In this document: positions 22,127 to 30,525 of the stretch, piece by piece
Layout: each line of letters begins with the position of its first letter
How positions within the stretch are numbered: the first letter of the stretch is position 1
Source: Ramlibacter humi
GTDB taxonomy: Bacteria; Pseudomonadota; Gammaproteobacteria; Burkholderiales; Burkholderiaceae_C
Direction of reading: 5' to 3'
Length of the DNA stretch: 64,000 nucleotides
Assembly: GCF_004681975.1 (NCBI RefSeq)
Contig: NZ_SMLK01000002.1
Coordinates: 310,001-374,000 of the forward strand
Program-made: the position numbers and the translations under genes
The notes under the pieces: model-generated
Database searches by the model: none
What the model saw: only the letters and a program-made list of their open reading frames with translations
What the model was told of the DNA's origin: nothing

Positions 22127-24918
22127 GCCGTGGCCTCCAGGTTGCGGGGCCGGGCCGGCGGCAAGGGCGCGAACCAGCCCAGCACCAGCATCAGCACGCC
22201 CACCGCGATGAACACCACGATGCGCTCGGAGCCGCCGCGGTTGGACAGGTCGATCAGGAACAGCTTGGCGACCGTGACGGCGAGCAGCACCGCGCCGGCC
22301 GTCCACGCACCGCGCGAACCGCGCCGGAACGCGGCGACCATCACGCCCAGCGCCAGCACGGTCCAGAGGATGGAATAGCCGGCCTGCACCAGGAAGGAAT
22401 CGAACAGCCGGCCGGCCGACCAAGGCACATCGGCGTAGTGGTGCGCGACGCGCAGCCAGACCGTGTTGATGCCGACGAACGCAATGGCCGCCAGCACCAG
22501 CAGCACGCGCGGGCCTTTCATTTCGGCCGGCACCGCCAGCGTTCCGCGGCGCAGCTGCAGCAGCCACGCGGCACAGGCCGAGAGCGCCAGGGCCACGGCC
22601 AGGTCGGTCGGGTTGATGAGCGGGATGTAGGGCAGCGGCCGGGCATTGCCGTCCGAACGCACCGCGACGACCAGCGCGCCGATGGCCAGCGCCGCCGCCA
22701 GCGGCGCGGCAGCCACCCAGCCGTACGAGCGCGCGAAACGGTCCAGCGGCCAGCGGGCGGCGGTGCCGCGGTGGAAGGCCGGGTGCGCCAGCACCATCAC
22801 CGCGGCGGTGGAAGCCACCAGCAGCACCACGGACGCCCAGGCCGTGCGCCACAGCTGCGCCTGTCCGACCGCGAACACCAGCACGTTGCCGGCCAGCAGC
22901 ACCAGCAGCCACACGCCCGCGGCGTGCACGGCGCGCCACCAGCCTGCAGGTGTGCCGCGGTCCAGCCGGCGCAGCATCCACGCGTGCAGCGCCAGCAGCA
23001 CGGGCCAGGCCAGCCAGCCTCCGGCGACGAACAGGTGGTCCAGGTTCGCCGCGCCGTAGAGCGCGCCCGCCAGCAGCACGGGCAGCACGGTCATCGCCGG
23101 CCATGCGGCTTGCGGCCACGGCCGCGAGCGCGAGGGACCGGCCAGCCACTGCAACGCGAACGCGCTGCCCACCCACGCCAGCAGCGAAAGATTCAGCCGC
23201 GCGCCTTCGCCGAAGAGTGCCGCGGGCAGCCCTTGTGGGTCCAGCGGCGCCCGCGTGATTTCCGAATGCAGGGCGAAGTACCACCACAAGAAGCCGGCCC
23301 ACAGCAGGACCGGCGACAGCACGGCTTCGGCGTCGTGCACGACGGCGTGCAACCCTTGGCCGCCGGTGCGGCGCTCTCGCGTCCACCAGGCGAGCATCAG
23401 CGCGGAGGCGGCCAGCATCAGCGCGCCGAGGAAAGCGGGATTGGCGAACGGCCACGGCGATGCGGCGGTGCCGGTGTCCGTGAGGTAGGCGATGGCGGCG
23501 AACGCCTGCAGCGCCAGGCCGGCGGCGCATGGCAGCCAGCGGCCTTGCCGGCGTCCCAGCCAGTACACCGCGGCGCCTTCCACGGCCCAGGTGGCGGAAG
23601 TCCAGCGCGCGTCCAGCGCCAGCGGCACGGCCAGCGTGACGAAGCCCAGGCCCAGCGCCACGAAACATTCGCCCAGCCAGCGCGCCGCTTCGTCGCCCCG
23701 GCGGGCGCGTGCCGCCATCGCGGCGGTCAGGCCCAGGTAGAACGCGCCGGCCGCCAGCGCCGACAGCGCGCTGCCCAGCGGCAGTTCGCGCACCAGCGCG
23801 GCCTGCAGCCCGAACGCCACCAGCGGAACGCCGAACACCAGCGTGCCGTCGACCGCGCGTTGCGGCGACAGCGAGTGGCGCGTGGCGTAGAGCACCGCCG
23901 CCGCGACGTACAGCAGGAAGAAGGCCACCAGGAAGGGCTCGGTGCTGGCGAAGTCTTCGGCCCGGTAGCGCAGCACGCCCCACGCGGTGGCCACGCCGAA
24001 GGTCGCGAAGAAGCCGAGCAGGTTGAGCGGCCGCCAGGCGCGCGCCCAGGCGATGCCCGTGATCGCGAGGCCCAGCACCAGGTAGTAGCTGAACAGCCCG
24101 ACGTGGCTGCCTTGCCCGGTGGAAACGAGCAGCGGCGCCGCGAACCCGCCCGCGAAGCCGATGACGGCCATCGCCTGCGCGTTCTGCGCGATGGCGATCA
24201 CCGCGGAGAACGCGCACACCAGCGCCAGCGCGGCGAACGCGGCGCCCGCCGGCAGGAACTGGTACATGCGGAACGACGCGAACACGGTGAGGTACAGCAC
24301 GCCGACGCCCGCGCCCTGCAGGCTGAGCGCGTAGCCGCGGCGGTCGGCGCGGCCGAGCATGCGCCAGCCGGCGGCGAAGAGGCCGATGCCCGCGGCGCCG
24401 ATGGCGGCCAGCCGCACCTGCGGCGGCAGCAGCGCGTTCTCCACCGCGTACTTGGCCAGGAAGGCAAGGCCGACGAACAGCACCAGCAGACCCAGCCGGA
24501 CGATGGTGTTGCCGCCCAGCAGCCAGTCGCGCGCGCGCCCGACCAGCACTTCGGGCAGGCTGGGGGCGGCAGGTGCTCGAGGCGCTGCGGGCGTGCTGGC
24601 GGCCGATGGCGGCGGTGCCGGCGACGTGTCGGCGAAGTCGGCTTGCGCAATTGCCGCAGCGGCTGCACTCACCGGCGCCTCCGGCTCCACGACCGGCACG
24701 GGCGCCACCGGCGGCGCGGCGGCTTCGCGCGGCATCGCCGCCGCCGGCGCCGTCGCAACCAGCGCGGCCTGCCGCCGGATCTCCGACCGCACGGCGCCGC
24801 GCAGCGTCACTCCCCCGATCGCGCCGAGGACCGCGCCGAGCATCCAGCGCCACTCGTCGCCGTAGCCGGGCCACAGCAGGCCCAGCACCGCACCCCAGAC
24901 TGCTCCCCACAGCACCAT
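22123..24918 (-). CDS. DUF2339-family polytopic membrane protein
   Basis: A 931-residue protein with a soluble N-terminal part (first transmembrane hairpin MVLWGAVWGAVLGLLW, then an alanine- and proline-rich linker to about 125) and then more than twenty hydrophobic helices. GGNTIVRLGLLVLFVGLAFLAKYAVE is the DUF2339 opening, and GGFAAPLLVSTGQGSHVGLFSYYLVL is another family segment. The role is unknown; cell-envelope or polymer-related functions have been guessed for the family. GGAGAG precedes the ATG at 24918. A perfect 19-bp palindrome lies 18 bases upstream. It is the first gene of a two-gene operon with DUF3999. Confidence 0.88.
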   Translation of the reverse strand: MVLWGAVWGAVLGLLWPGYGDEWRWMLGAVLGAIGGVTLRGAVRSEIRRQAALVATAPAAAMPREAAAPPVAPVPVVEPEAPVSAAAAAIAQADFADTSPAPPPSAASTPAAPRAPAAPSLPEVLVGRARDWLLGGNTIVRLGLLVLFVGLAFLAKYAVENALLPPQVRLAAIGAAGIGLFAAGWRMLGRADRRGYALSLQGAGVGVLYLTVFASFRMYQFLPAGAAFAALALVCAFSAVIAIAQNAQAMAVIGFAGGFAAPLLVSTGQGSHVGLFSYYLVLGLAITGIAWARAWRPLNLLGFFATFGVATAWGVLRYRAEDFASTEPFLVAFFLLYVAAAVLYATRHSLSPQRAVDGTLVFGVPLVAFGLQAALVRELPLGSALSALAAGAFYLGLTAAMAARARRGDEAARWLGECFVALGLGFVTLAVPLALDARWTSATWAVEGAAVYWLGRRQGRWLPCAAGLALQAFAAIAYLTDTGTAASPWPFANPAFLGALMLAASALMLAWWTRERRTGGQGLHAVVHDAEAVLSPVLLWAGFLWWYFALHSEITRAPLDPQGLPAALFGEGARLNLSLLAWVGSAFALQWLAGPSRSRPWPQAAWPAMTVLPVLLAGALYGAANLDHLFVAGGWLAWPVLLALHAWMLRRLDRGTPAGWWRAVHAAGVWLLVLLAGNVLVFAVGQAQLWRTAWASVVLLVASTAAVMVLAHPAFHRGTAARWPLDRFARSYGWVAAAPLAAALAIGALVVAVRSDGNARPLPYIPLINPTDLAVALALSACAAWLLQLRRGTLAVPAEMKGPRVLLVLAAIAFVGINTVWLRVAHHYADVPWSAGRLFDSFLVQAGYSILWTVLALGVMVAAFRRGSRGAWTAGAVLLAVTVAKLFLIDLSNRGGSERIVVFIAVGVLMLVLGWFAPLPPARPRNLEATA

Positions 24919-24935
24919 GCCACTCTCCTTCGGAT

Positions 24936-24954
24936 GGCGCGCACTGTGCGCGCC
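24936..24954. promoter_or_regulatory. perfect 19-bp palindrome upstream of the DUF2339 gene
   Basis: GGCGCGCAC, T, GTGCGCGCC: nine-base arms around one base, centred 27 bases before the DUF2339 start. It has no T-run. It could be an operator for a dimeric regulator or a leader hairpin. Confidence 0.5.
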
Positions 24955-25047
24955 GCGGGCCTCGAGCGGGCCCTGATGCCGCCGCAGTATAGGAACCTGC
25001 TACCGGCGGGCTCGCGACGCCGCCCGGGACACCGGACAATGCGCCCC

Positions 25048-26193
25048 ATGGCCACCCCGCCCCTGCAACTCGCCGCCATCGACGTCAAGCCCGGCGCCGC
25101 GCTGGAAAGCCAGTCCGGCCTGCAGCTGCTGCGCCCGCGCATCTACGGCGCCTGGCGCCAGCCCGCGGGCGCGAAGAAGGCCGCGGCCATCGTGATGCAC
25201 CCGACCAGCAATTTCATGGGGCACTACCTCATCGAACCGCTGGCCGCGCGCGGCGTGGCGTGCATGGGGCTGAACTCGCGCTACGCCGGCAACGACACGC
25301 TGCTGCTGATGGAGCGCGTGATCCAGGACCTGGGCGCGGGCGTGCAGTTCCTGCGCGCGCAGGGGTACGACAAGGTGGTGCTGGTCGGCAACTCGGGCGG
25401 CGCTTCGCTCGCGGCGTTCTACCAGGCGCAGGCGGAGGAACTCACCATCGAACGCATGGTCGACGGCGACCCCGCGGGCATGTCGCCGCAGGACCTGCCG
25501 CCGGTGCAGGGCCTGGCGCTGTGCGCGGCGCACGAGGGCCGTTCGTTCCTGATGAAGCATTGGCTCGATCCGTCGGTGTTCGACGAGGACGACCCGTTGT
25601 CGGCCAACCCCGACCTGGACATGTACGACGCCGCCAACCGGCCGCCGTATGCGCCCGACTTCCTGAAGCGGTTCCGTGCGGCGCAGGCCGCTCGGCTGGC
25701 GCGCATCGACCGCTGGGTGGACCAGCGGCTCACCAGGTTGCGCGCGCTGAAGGCGCCCGGCAGCCCGCGCGACCAGGTGTTTGTGGTCCACCGCACCCAC
25801 GCCGATCCTCGTTTCCTGGATCTGTCGCTGGACACCAACGACCGCGACGTGGGCAGCGTGTGGGGCGCGGGCGCGGAAGGCGCGCGTTCGGTCAACTACG
25901 CGGCCAGCCAGATGGGCCGCATCACTTCGCTCACCGGCTTTCTTTCGCAATGGTCACCGCGCAGCCGCGCCGACGGGCCTTCCAACCTGGCGCGCACCAG
26001 CGTGCCGGTGCTGCTGCACACGTACACGGCGGACCGCTCGACGTTCCCCAGCACGCGCGAAGCGTGGCTGGCCGCGGCGCCGGGCCGCATCCGCAACGTC
26101 GACGTGAAAGGCGGCAACCACTATCTCGCGGGCCAACCCGCGCTGGTCGAGCAGGTGGCGGACGAAATGGCGCAGTGGATGCTGGCGCTCTAG
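25048..26193 (+). CDS. alpha/beta-hydrolase-fold protein of unknown substrate
   Basis: A 381-residue cytoplasmic protein (no signal peptide). It has the early alpha/beta-hydrolase segment AAAIVMHPTSNFMGHYLIEPLAARG, a nucleophile elbow VVLVGNSGGASLAAFYQAQ with G-N-S-G-G (Ser about 117), and a C-terminal histidine near GGNHYLAGQPALVEQVADEM. VPVLLHTYTADRSTFPS is a second conserved-looking segment. It matches esterase/dienelactone-hydrolase-like proteins, but the exact family and substrate are not recognised. GACAAT ends eight bases before the ATG at 25048, which favours a leaderless start there over the ATG at 25039. Its stop shares CTAG with the convergent gene at 26190. Confidence 0.75.
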   Translation: MATPPLQLAAIDVKPGAALESQSGLQLLRPRIYGAWRQPAGAKKAAAIVMHPTSNFMGHYLIEPLAARGVACMGLNSRYAGNDTLLLMERVIQDLGAGVQFLRAQGYDKVVLVGNSGGASLAAFYQAQAEELTIERMVDGDPAGMSPQDLPPVQGLALCAAHEGRSFLMKHWLDPSVFDEDDPLSANPDLDMYDAANRPPYAPDFLKRFRAAQAARLARIDRWVDQRLTRLRALKAPGSPRDQVFVVHRTHADPRFLDLSLDTNDRDVGSVWGAGAEGARSVNYAASQMGRITSLTGFLSQWSPRSRADGPSNLARTSVPVLLHTYTADRSTFPSTREAWLAAAPGRIRNVDVKGGNHYLAGQPALVEQVADEMAQWMLAL

Positions 26194-26561
26194 GCGGTGC
26201 GCATGCGCGCCCAGCCGCCATGCCGCAGCACGTGGCGCTCCAGGAAGTTCAGTGGCCTGCCCTCGCGCCATGCGTCCAGCGACTGCGCGCCCGGCAGGTT
26301 GCCGACCGCGAGCTGGGCGAGGTTGTCGGCCTCGCGCAGCGCGTCCCACGCGTTCGCGCAGGCTCCCGTCCCGCCCTTGAGCACGCACGCCGCTTCCCAG
26401 TAGCTGCTGGGCGGTCCGGCGCAAACCTTGTAGTAACCGACCCATCCGCCGGCGGCCGCCGAGGGATAGGCGCAGAGCGCGAGGTAATAACCCTTCACGG
26501 GCCCGACGGAGCGCTCCAGCGATTCCCAGTCCGTCCTCACCTCCAGGTTCGTTGCAGGCAT
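26190..26561 (-). CDS. hypothetical protein
   Basis: A 123-residue soluble protein I do not recognise. It has two clusters of conserved-looking residues, VKGYYLALCAYPSAAAGGWVGYYKVCAGPP and the C-terminal LDAWREGRPLNFLERHVLRHGGWARMR. Four cysteines are present. It follows the gene starting at 26922 by four bases, so the two probably form an operon. The ATG at 26561 was chosen because longer versions overlap the upstream gene in a low-complexity arginine-rich stretch. The last codon overlaps the convergent hydrolase gene. Confidence 0.6.
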   Translation of the reverse strand: MPATNLEVRTDWESLERSVGPVKGYYLALCAYPSAAAGGWVGYYKVCAGPPSSYWEAACVLKGGTGACANAWDALREADNLAQLAVGNLPGAQSLDAWREGRPLNFLERHVLRHGGWARMRTA

Positions 26562-26565
26562 CGCG

Positions 26566-26922
26566 TCACCCCACCACGATGACGCGCGCCTGCGGCAATG
26601 GCGCATACGGGTCGTAGCCCATCATCCCGGCGCGGACCATGGCGTCCGCTTCGGCGGCCATGACGTGGCGCCGCGTGATGCTGCATTCGCTGACGGCCTT
26701 GACGAAGTCGTGCTCGAAACGCAGCACGACCGCGGTGGACTGGCGCGGGTGGTCCGGCTCGCCGGTCGGCCAGGTGATCGCGAGGGCGTCACCGCGCACG
26801 CGGCAGACCACGGCCTGCGGAGGGAACAGCCGCCGCACCCGCATCCACACCAGCTGTTGCACGAGGTACAGGCTGAAATCGCGGCCCATCGCCGGTGGGG
26901 ATTGCAACTGCGCGTGGCTCAT
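26566..26922 (-). CDS. hypothetical protein
   Basis: A 118-residue protein with no signal peptide or membrane helix and no family I recognise. A central beta-rich part (PPQAVVCRVRGDALAITWPTGEPDHP, then STAVVLRFEHDFVKAV) is followed by a helix EADAMVRAGMMGYDP. The ATG at 26922 is supported by GGGAGG six bases upstream. It is the first gene of a two-gene operon with the 123-residue protein. Confidence 0.6.
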   Translation of the reverse strand: MSHAQLQSPPAMGRDFSLYLVQQLVWMRVRRLFPPQAVVCRVRGDALAITWPTGEPDHPRQSTAVVLRFEHDFVKAVSECSITRRHVMAAEADAMVRAGMMGYDPYAPLPQARVIVVG

Positions 26923-27140
26923 GGCGGCCTCCCTGATGCGGCGCATGGTGCGCCCGCGCACTCAGGGTCAGCTGTAGGACGCCCGGACGAAGCCTCAGCC
27001 GTGAAACGCTGACGAGGGCGTCAGCTTGGCACTGTCTCATCCGTGCATCGATGCTGCGGCCCGCGCACGGTTGAGCGCGTTCGTTCGCGCGCCGCCGCGG
27101 ACAAACGCAAGGACCGGCCCGGGCGCCGCGATGATGAGCC

Positions 27141-27401
27141 ATGCTCGAATCGAACCTCGATCGCGCCGCCCTGCGCCGGCGCGTGCAAGCCGGCCTGTGG
27201 GCTTTCTTTGCCGGCACCGTGGCGCTGCTGGCCAGCCTGGTGGGCCTGTTCTTCGATGCGCCCGAACTGATCGACGGTTTTCCCGCGTGGACCACGGCGT
27301 GGGTGCCGCAGTCGCCGGCCGGCTACACGGCCGCCACGCTGCTGGTGGCCTGGGGCGTCTGGACGCTCGGCGCCGGGCTGGAGAAAGCGCGCGACCGCTG
27401 A
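27141..27401 (+). CDS. small two-helix membrane protein
   Basis: Eighty-six residues with two hydrophobic helices, LWAFFAGTVALLASLVGLFF (18-37) and YTAATLLVAWGVWTLGAGLE (61-80), and a short loop with FPAWTTAWVPQ between them. The ends are charged (DRAALRRRVQ, KARDR). No known family is recognised. Codon usage is like the neighbours. The ATG at 27141 is the first in frame; the ribosome site is weak. Confidence 0.55.
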   Translation: MLESNLDRAALRRRVQAGLWAFFAGTVALLASLVGLFFDAPELIDGFPAWTTAWVPQSPAGYTAATLLVAWGVWTLGAGLEKARDR

Positions 27402-27564
27402 GGGTCGGCGCGCGTTGCGGCGCGCGACCCAGTACGTGGCGCCCGCGGGAACCCGTGCGCGGATGTGTTCGAAGCGCGGAAATCGGCGGCCAACACCCGC
27501 CTGATTCCTACATGGCCGTCCCGGCGTGCGCCGGAGCATGTGCCCACGCACAGGGAGACCTGAC

Positions 27565-27747
27565 ATGGACCGTGACCCCTTCGCCCACCTGATGCCCGCG
27601 CCCGCCAGCGGCTGGGGCTCGTGGGCGCCAGAGCTCGCGGAGGCGCCGGACACGCCGTCCGACGAAGCGCCCGTCACCTGGTGGAGCGCCGCCGTACCGC
27701 TGCTGATGTGGGGCTGCGCCAGCCTCCTCGCGCTCTCTTACCTCTGA
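27565..27747 (+). CDS. small protein with C-terminal membrane helix
   Basis: Sixty residues: a proline- and acid-rich N-terminus (MPAPASGWGSWAPELAEAPDTPSDEAP) and a C-terminal hydrophobic helix (WWSAAVPLLMWGCASLLALSYL). The start is supported by AGGGAG ten bases upstream of ATG. It is a tail-anchored-type small protein of unknown function. Its end overlaps the convergent gene by ten bases. Confidence 0.5.
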   Translation: MDRDPFAHLMPAPASGWGSWAPELAEAPDTPSDEAPVTWWSAAVPLLMWGCASLLALSYL

Positions 27748-28088
27748 ACCTCACCGCGCAGCAGGCGCTGCGCCTGTGCTTCGCTGATGCCCAGGAGATA
27801 GCCACGGGCGATGGCGCGCGCGAAATGGCGCAGCCCGGCCGGCTGGTACTTCAGCGAGACGCGGTACGCCTCCACCTCGGCCCACAGCCGGAACGGCCGG
27901 CAGGTGAAGTAAAACCACCAGAAGCGCAGCAGCCCGACTTCGCGCATCTGCCGCTCGTGCACGGCTTCGTGCGCCAGCAGGCCGGGGTCCTTGCGCACGC
28001 GCGGGTGCACGACCACCAGGCCGGGCGCCACGGTCATGCCGTCGGCCCAGAACAGGAGCGGAGTGGAAACGATGCGCATCGCGGCCAT
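27738..28088 (-). CDS. small protein with zincin-like HEAVH motif
   Basis: A 116-residue protein with LLAHEAVHERQMREVG (about 42-57). The HEAVH pattern is the HExxH zinc-binding signature of gluzincin/DUF4157-like peptidases. It is followed by an aromatic-rich helix (LLRFWWFYFTCRPFRLWAEVEAYRVSLKYQ) that carries a possible third-ligand glutamate in EVEAY. It is far shorter than most metalloproteases. The start is uncertain: ATG 28088 is used, but a TTG at 28136, one base from the xdhB stop, would place it in the xdh operon. I cannot name a family. Confidence 0.6.
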   Translation of the reverse strand: MAAMRIVSTPLLFWADGMTVAPGLVVVHPRVRKDPGLLAHEAVHERQMREVGLLRFWWFYFTCRPFRLWAEVEAYRVSLKYQPAGLRHFARAIARGYLLGISEAQAQRLLRGEVQR

Positions 28089-28137
28089 TCTGCCGCTGCC
28101 GCGCCACACGTGCGGCGCGGCGACGGCAAACCGCAAC

Positions 28138-30525
28138 TCATCCGAGGGCTTTGAGCACGTTCTCCGCCGTCGCGGGGGCGACGAGCGGCGCTCTTCCGTC
28201 GCCGCGCGCCTGCGCCACCGCGTCGCGCAGCGCTTCCCAGGCGCTGATGGCCAGCATGAACGGCGGCTCGCCCACGGCCTTGCTGCCGCCGACGTTGTCT
28301 TCGCGGTTGCCTTCGTGCCAGAAGCGCACGTTGAAGTGCTCGGGCACGTCGCCGGTGGCCGGGATCTTGTACGTGCTGGGCGCGTGCGTGGCCAGCCGGC
28401 CGTCGGCGTTCCACACCAGCTGCTCGGTGGTGAGCCAGCCCACCCCCTGGATGTAGCCGCCTTCGATCTGGCCGATGTCGATGGCCGGGTTCAGCGACGT
28501 GCCCACGTCGTGCAGGATGTCCACCTTCAGCACGCGGCTCTCGCCGGTGAGGGTGTCGATGGCCACCTCGCTGCAGGCCGCGCCGTAGGCGAAGTAGTAG
28601 AACGGCCGGCCGGTCAGCGTGACCTTGTCGTAATGGATCTTGGGCGTGCGGTAGAAGCCGTCGCTCCACAGCTGGATGCGGTTGGCGTACGCGGCCTTGA
28701 CCGCTTCGTCGAAGCCGCGCGTCGACTTGGGCGTGATGACCTGGCCCAGGCGGAAAGTCACCGCCCCGGCACCGCAGCTGTCCAGCCCCGCGACGAACGC
28801 GGCGAGGTTGTCGCGCACGTTGCGCGCGGCGAACTGCGCGGCGCGGCCGTTGAGGTCGGTGCCGCTCGAGGCCGCGGTGGCCGAAGCGTTGGGCACCTTG
28901 CCGGTTTCCGTCGCGGTGCACTTCACGCGCTCGAACGGCACGCCCAGCTCGTCGGCCACCACCTGCATGATCTTGGTGTTCAGGCCCTGGCCCATCTCGG
29001 TGCCGCCGTGGTTGACCTGCACGCTGCCGTCGGTGAACACGTGGACGAGCGCGCCCGCCTGGTTGAACAGCGTGGCGGTGAAGCTGATGCCGAACTTCAC
29101 CGGCGTGATGGCGATGCCGCGCTTGATGATCGGGCTGGTAGCGTTCCACGCCGCGATGCGCTCGCGCCGCTGCCGGTAGCCGCAATCCCGCGCCAGCTGC
29201 GACACCAGCGGCTGCAGGATGTTGTCCTCCACCTTCATGCGGTAGTGGGTCTCGTCCCGTTCCCCAACGCCGTAGAAATTGGCTTGCCGCACCGCCAGCG
29301 GATCCAGCTTCAGGTGCCGCGCGATGTCGCCCAGGATCGCCTCGATGAGGATCACGCCCTGCGGGCCACCGAAGCCGCGGAAAGCCGTGTGGCTCTGCAC
29401 GTTGGTGCGGCAGCGGTACGAGGCGATCTCCACGTCGGAGAGGTAGTAGGCGTTGTCGGTGTGGAAGATCGCGCGGTCGGCCACCGGGCCCGACAGGTCG
29501 GCCGAGAAGCCGCAGTTGACCAGCATCGTGACCTTCAGCGCCGTCAGGCGGCCGTCGCCGCCGAAGCCCGCTTCCCAGTCGTAGGCGAACGGGTGGCGCT
29601 TGCCGGTCACCATGAAGTCGTCGTCGCGGTCCAGCCGCAGCTTCACCGGCCGGCGCAGCTTGCGCGCGGCCAGCGCGGCCCACACCGCCAGGTGGCCGGC
29701 CTGCGTTTCCTTGCCGCCGAAGCCGCCGCCCATGCGCCGGCATTCCACCGTCACCGCGTTGTTCTCCAGCCCCAGCGCGTGCGCCACCCAGTGCTGCACC
29801 TCGCCGGGATGCTGGGTGCTGGAGTAGATCCACCACTGGTCCTGTTCCAGCGGCATGGCGTACGCCACCTGGCCTTCCAGGTAGAAGTGTTCCTGGCCGC
29901 CGACTTCCAGCTGGCCCGAGAGGCGGTGCTTCGACGAAGCCAGTGCCTTCTCCGGCTCGCCGCGGCGCACGGTGACCGGCGGCAGCACATAGCTTTGCTT
30001 CGCATGCGCCTCGCGCACGTCCAGCACCGCGGGCAGGGGCTCGATGTCCAGCTTCACCTGGCGCGCGGCGCGGCGCGCTTCCATCACGGTGTCGGCAACC
30101 ACCAGGCCGATCACTTGGCCGACGTGGTGGACCGTGGCCCCCGCGAAGATCGGCTCGTCGTGCACGAAGGTCGCCAGCAGCGGGTCACCCGGGATGTCAC
30201 GCGCCAGCACGACGCCGCGCACGCCCGGCATCGCCTGCGCGGCCGCGGTGTCCACGCCGCGCAGCTTGCCGTGCGCGGCGGTGGACAGGATGGGCGCGGC
30301 GTGCAGCGTGCCTTTGACTTCGGGGATGTCGTCGATGTAGGTCGCGCTGCCGGCCACCTGCGCGCGGGCGCTTTCGTGCGGGCGCGGGCGGCCCATGGCG
30401 GGCTCAGGCGCGGTGGGCGCGTGCGGTGAATCCGTGCCCGGCGCCAGGTTGCGTTCGCCGGCGGCCGCGCGGCCGGTGGGTCCGCCACCGGTGGCGGTGC
30501 CGTAATCGTCGTCGCGTGCGTTCAT
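28138..30525 (-). CDS. xdhB: xanthine dehydrogenase molybdopterin-binding subunit XdhB
   Basis: A 795-residue large subunit. It has an N-terminal aldehyde-oxidase a/b-hammerhead domain (HESARAQVAGSATYIDDIPEVKGTLHAAPILS), then the molybdopterin domain with CRRMGGGFGGKETQAG (about 260), TAFRGFGGPQGV, VNHGGTEMGQGLNTK and, near the C-terminus, SKAVGEPPFML with the active-site glutamate (about 752). With XdhA it oxidises hypoxanthine to xanthine to urate. The first 45 residues are a glycine/alanine-rich extension. ATGA overlap with xdhA fixes the start at 30525. Its maturation factor XdhC lies about 20 kb away. Confidence 0.95.
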   Translation of the reverse strand: MNARDDDYGTATGGGPTGRAAAGERNLAPGTDSPHAPTAPEPAMGRPRPHESARAQVAGSATYIDDIPEVKGTLHAAPILSTAAHGKLRGVDTAAAQAMPGVRGVVLARDIPGDPLLATFVHDEPIFAGATVHHVGQVIGLVVADTVMEARRAARQVKLDIEPLPAVLDVREAHAKQSYVLPPVTVRRGEPEKALASSKHRLSGQLEVGGQEHFYLEGQVAYAMPLEQDQWWIYSSTQHPGEVQHWVAHALGLENNAVTVECRRMGGGFGGKETQAGHLAVWAALAARKLRRPVKLRLDRDDDFMVTGKRHPFAYDWEAGFGGDGRLTALKVTMLVNCGFSADLSGPVADRAIFHTDNAYYLSDVEIASYRCRTNVQSHTAFRGFGGPQGVILIEAILGDIARHLKLDPLAVRQANFYGVGERDETHYRMKVEDNILQPLVSQLARDCGYRQRRERIAAWNATSPIIKRGIAITPVKFGISFTATLFNQAGALVHVFTDGSVQVNHGGTEMGQGLNTKIMQVVADELGVPFERVKCTATETGKVPNASATAASSGTDLNGRAAQFAARNVRDNLAAFVAGLDSCGAGAVTFRLGQVITPKSTRGFDEAVKAAYANRIQLWSDGFYRTPKIHYDKVTLTGRPFYYFAYGAACSEVAIDTLTGESRVLKVDILHDVGTSLNPAIDIGQIEGGYIQGVGWLTTEQLVWNADGRLATHAPSTYKIPATGDVPEHFNVRFWHEGNREDNVGGSKAVGEPPFMLAISAWEALRDAVAQARGDGRAPLVAPATAENVLKALG

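Noticed and set aside
20765-25039. A 1424-codon open frame on the minus strand covering DUF3999 and the DUF2339 gene
   Set aside because: The first two thirds are arginine/alanine-rich shadow sequence of DUF2339 in another frame; DUF3999 begins with its own signal peptide at 22126.
22027-26193. A 1388-codon plus-strand open frame ending in the hydrolase gene
   Set aside because: It is antisense to DUF2339 and has no motif until the hydrolase starts near 25048.
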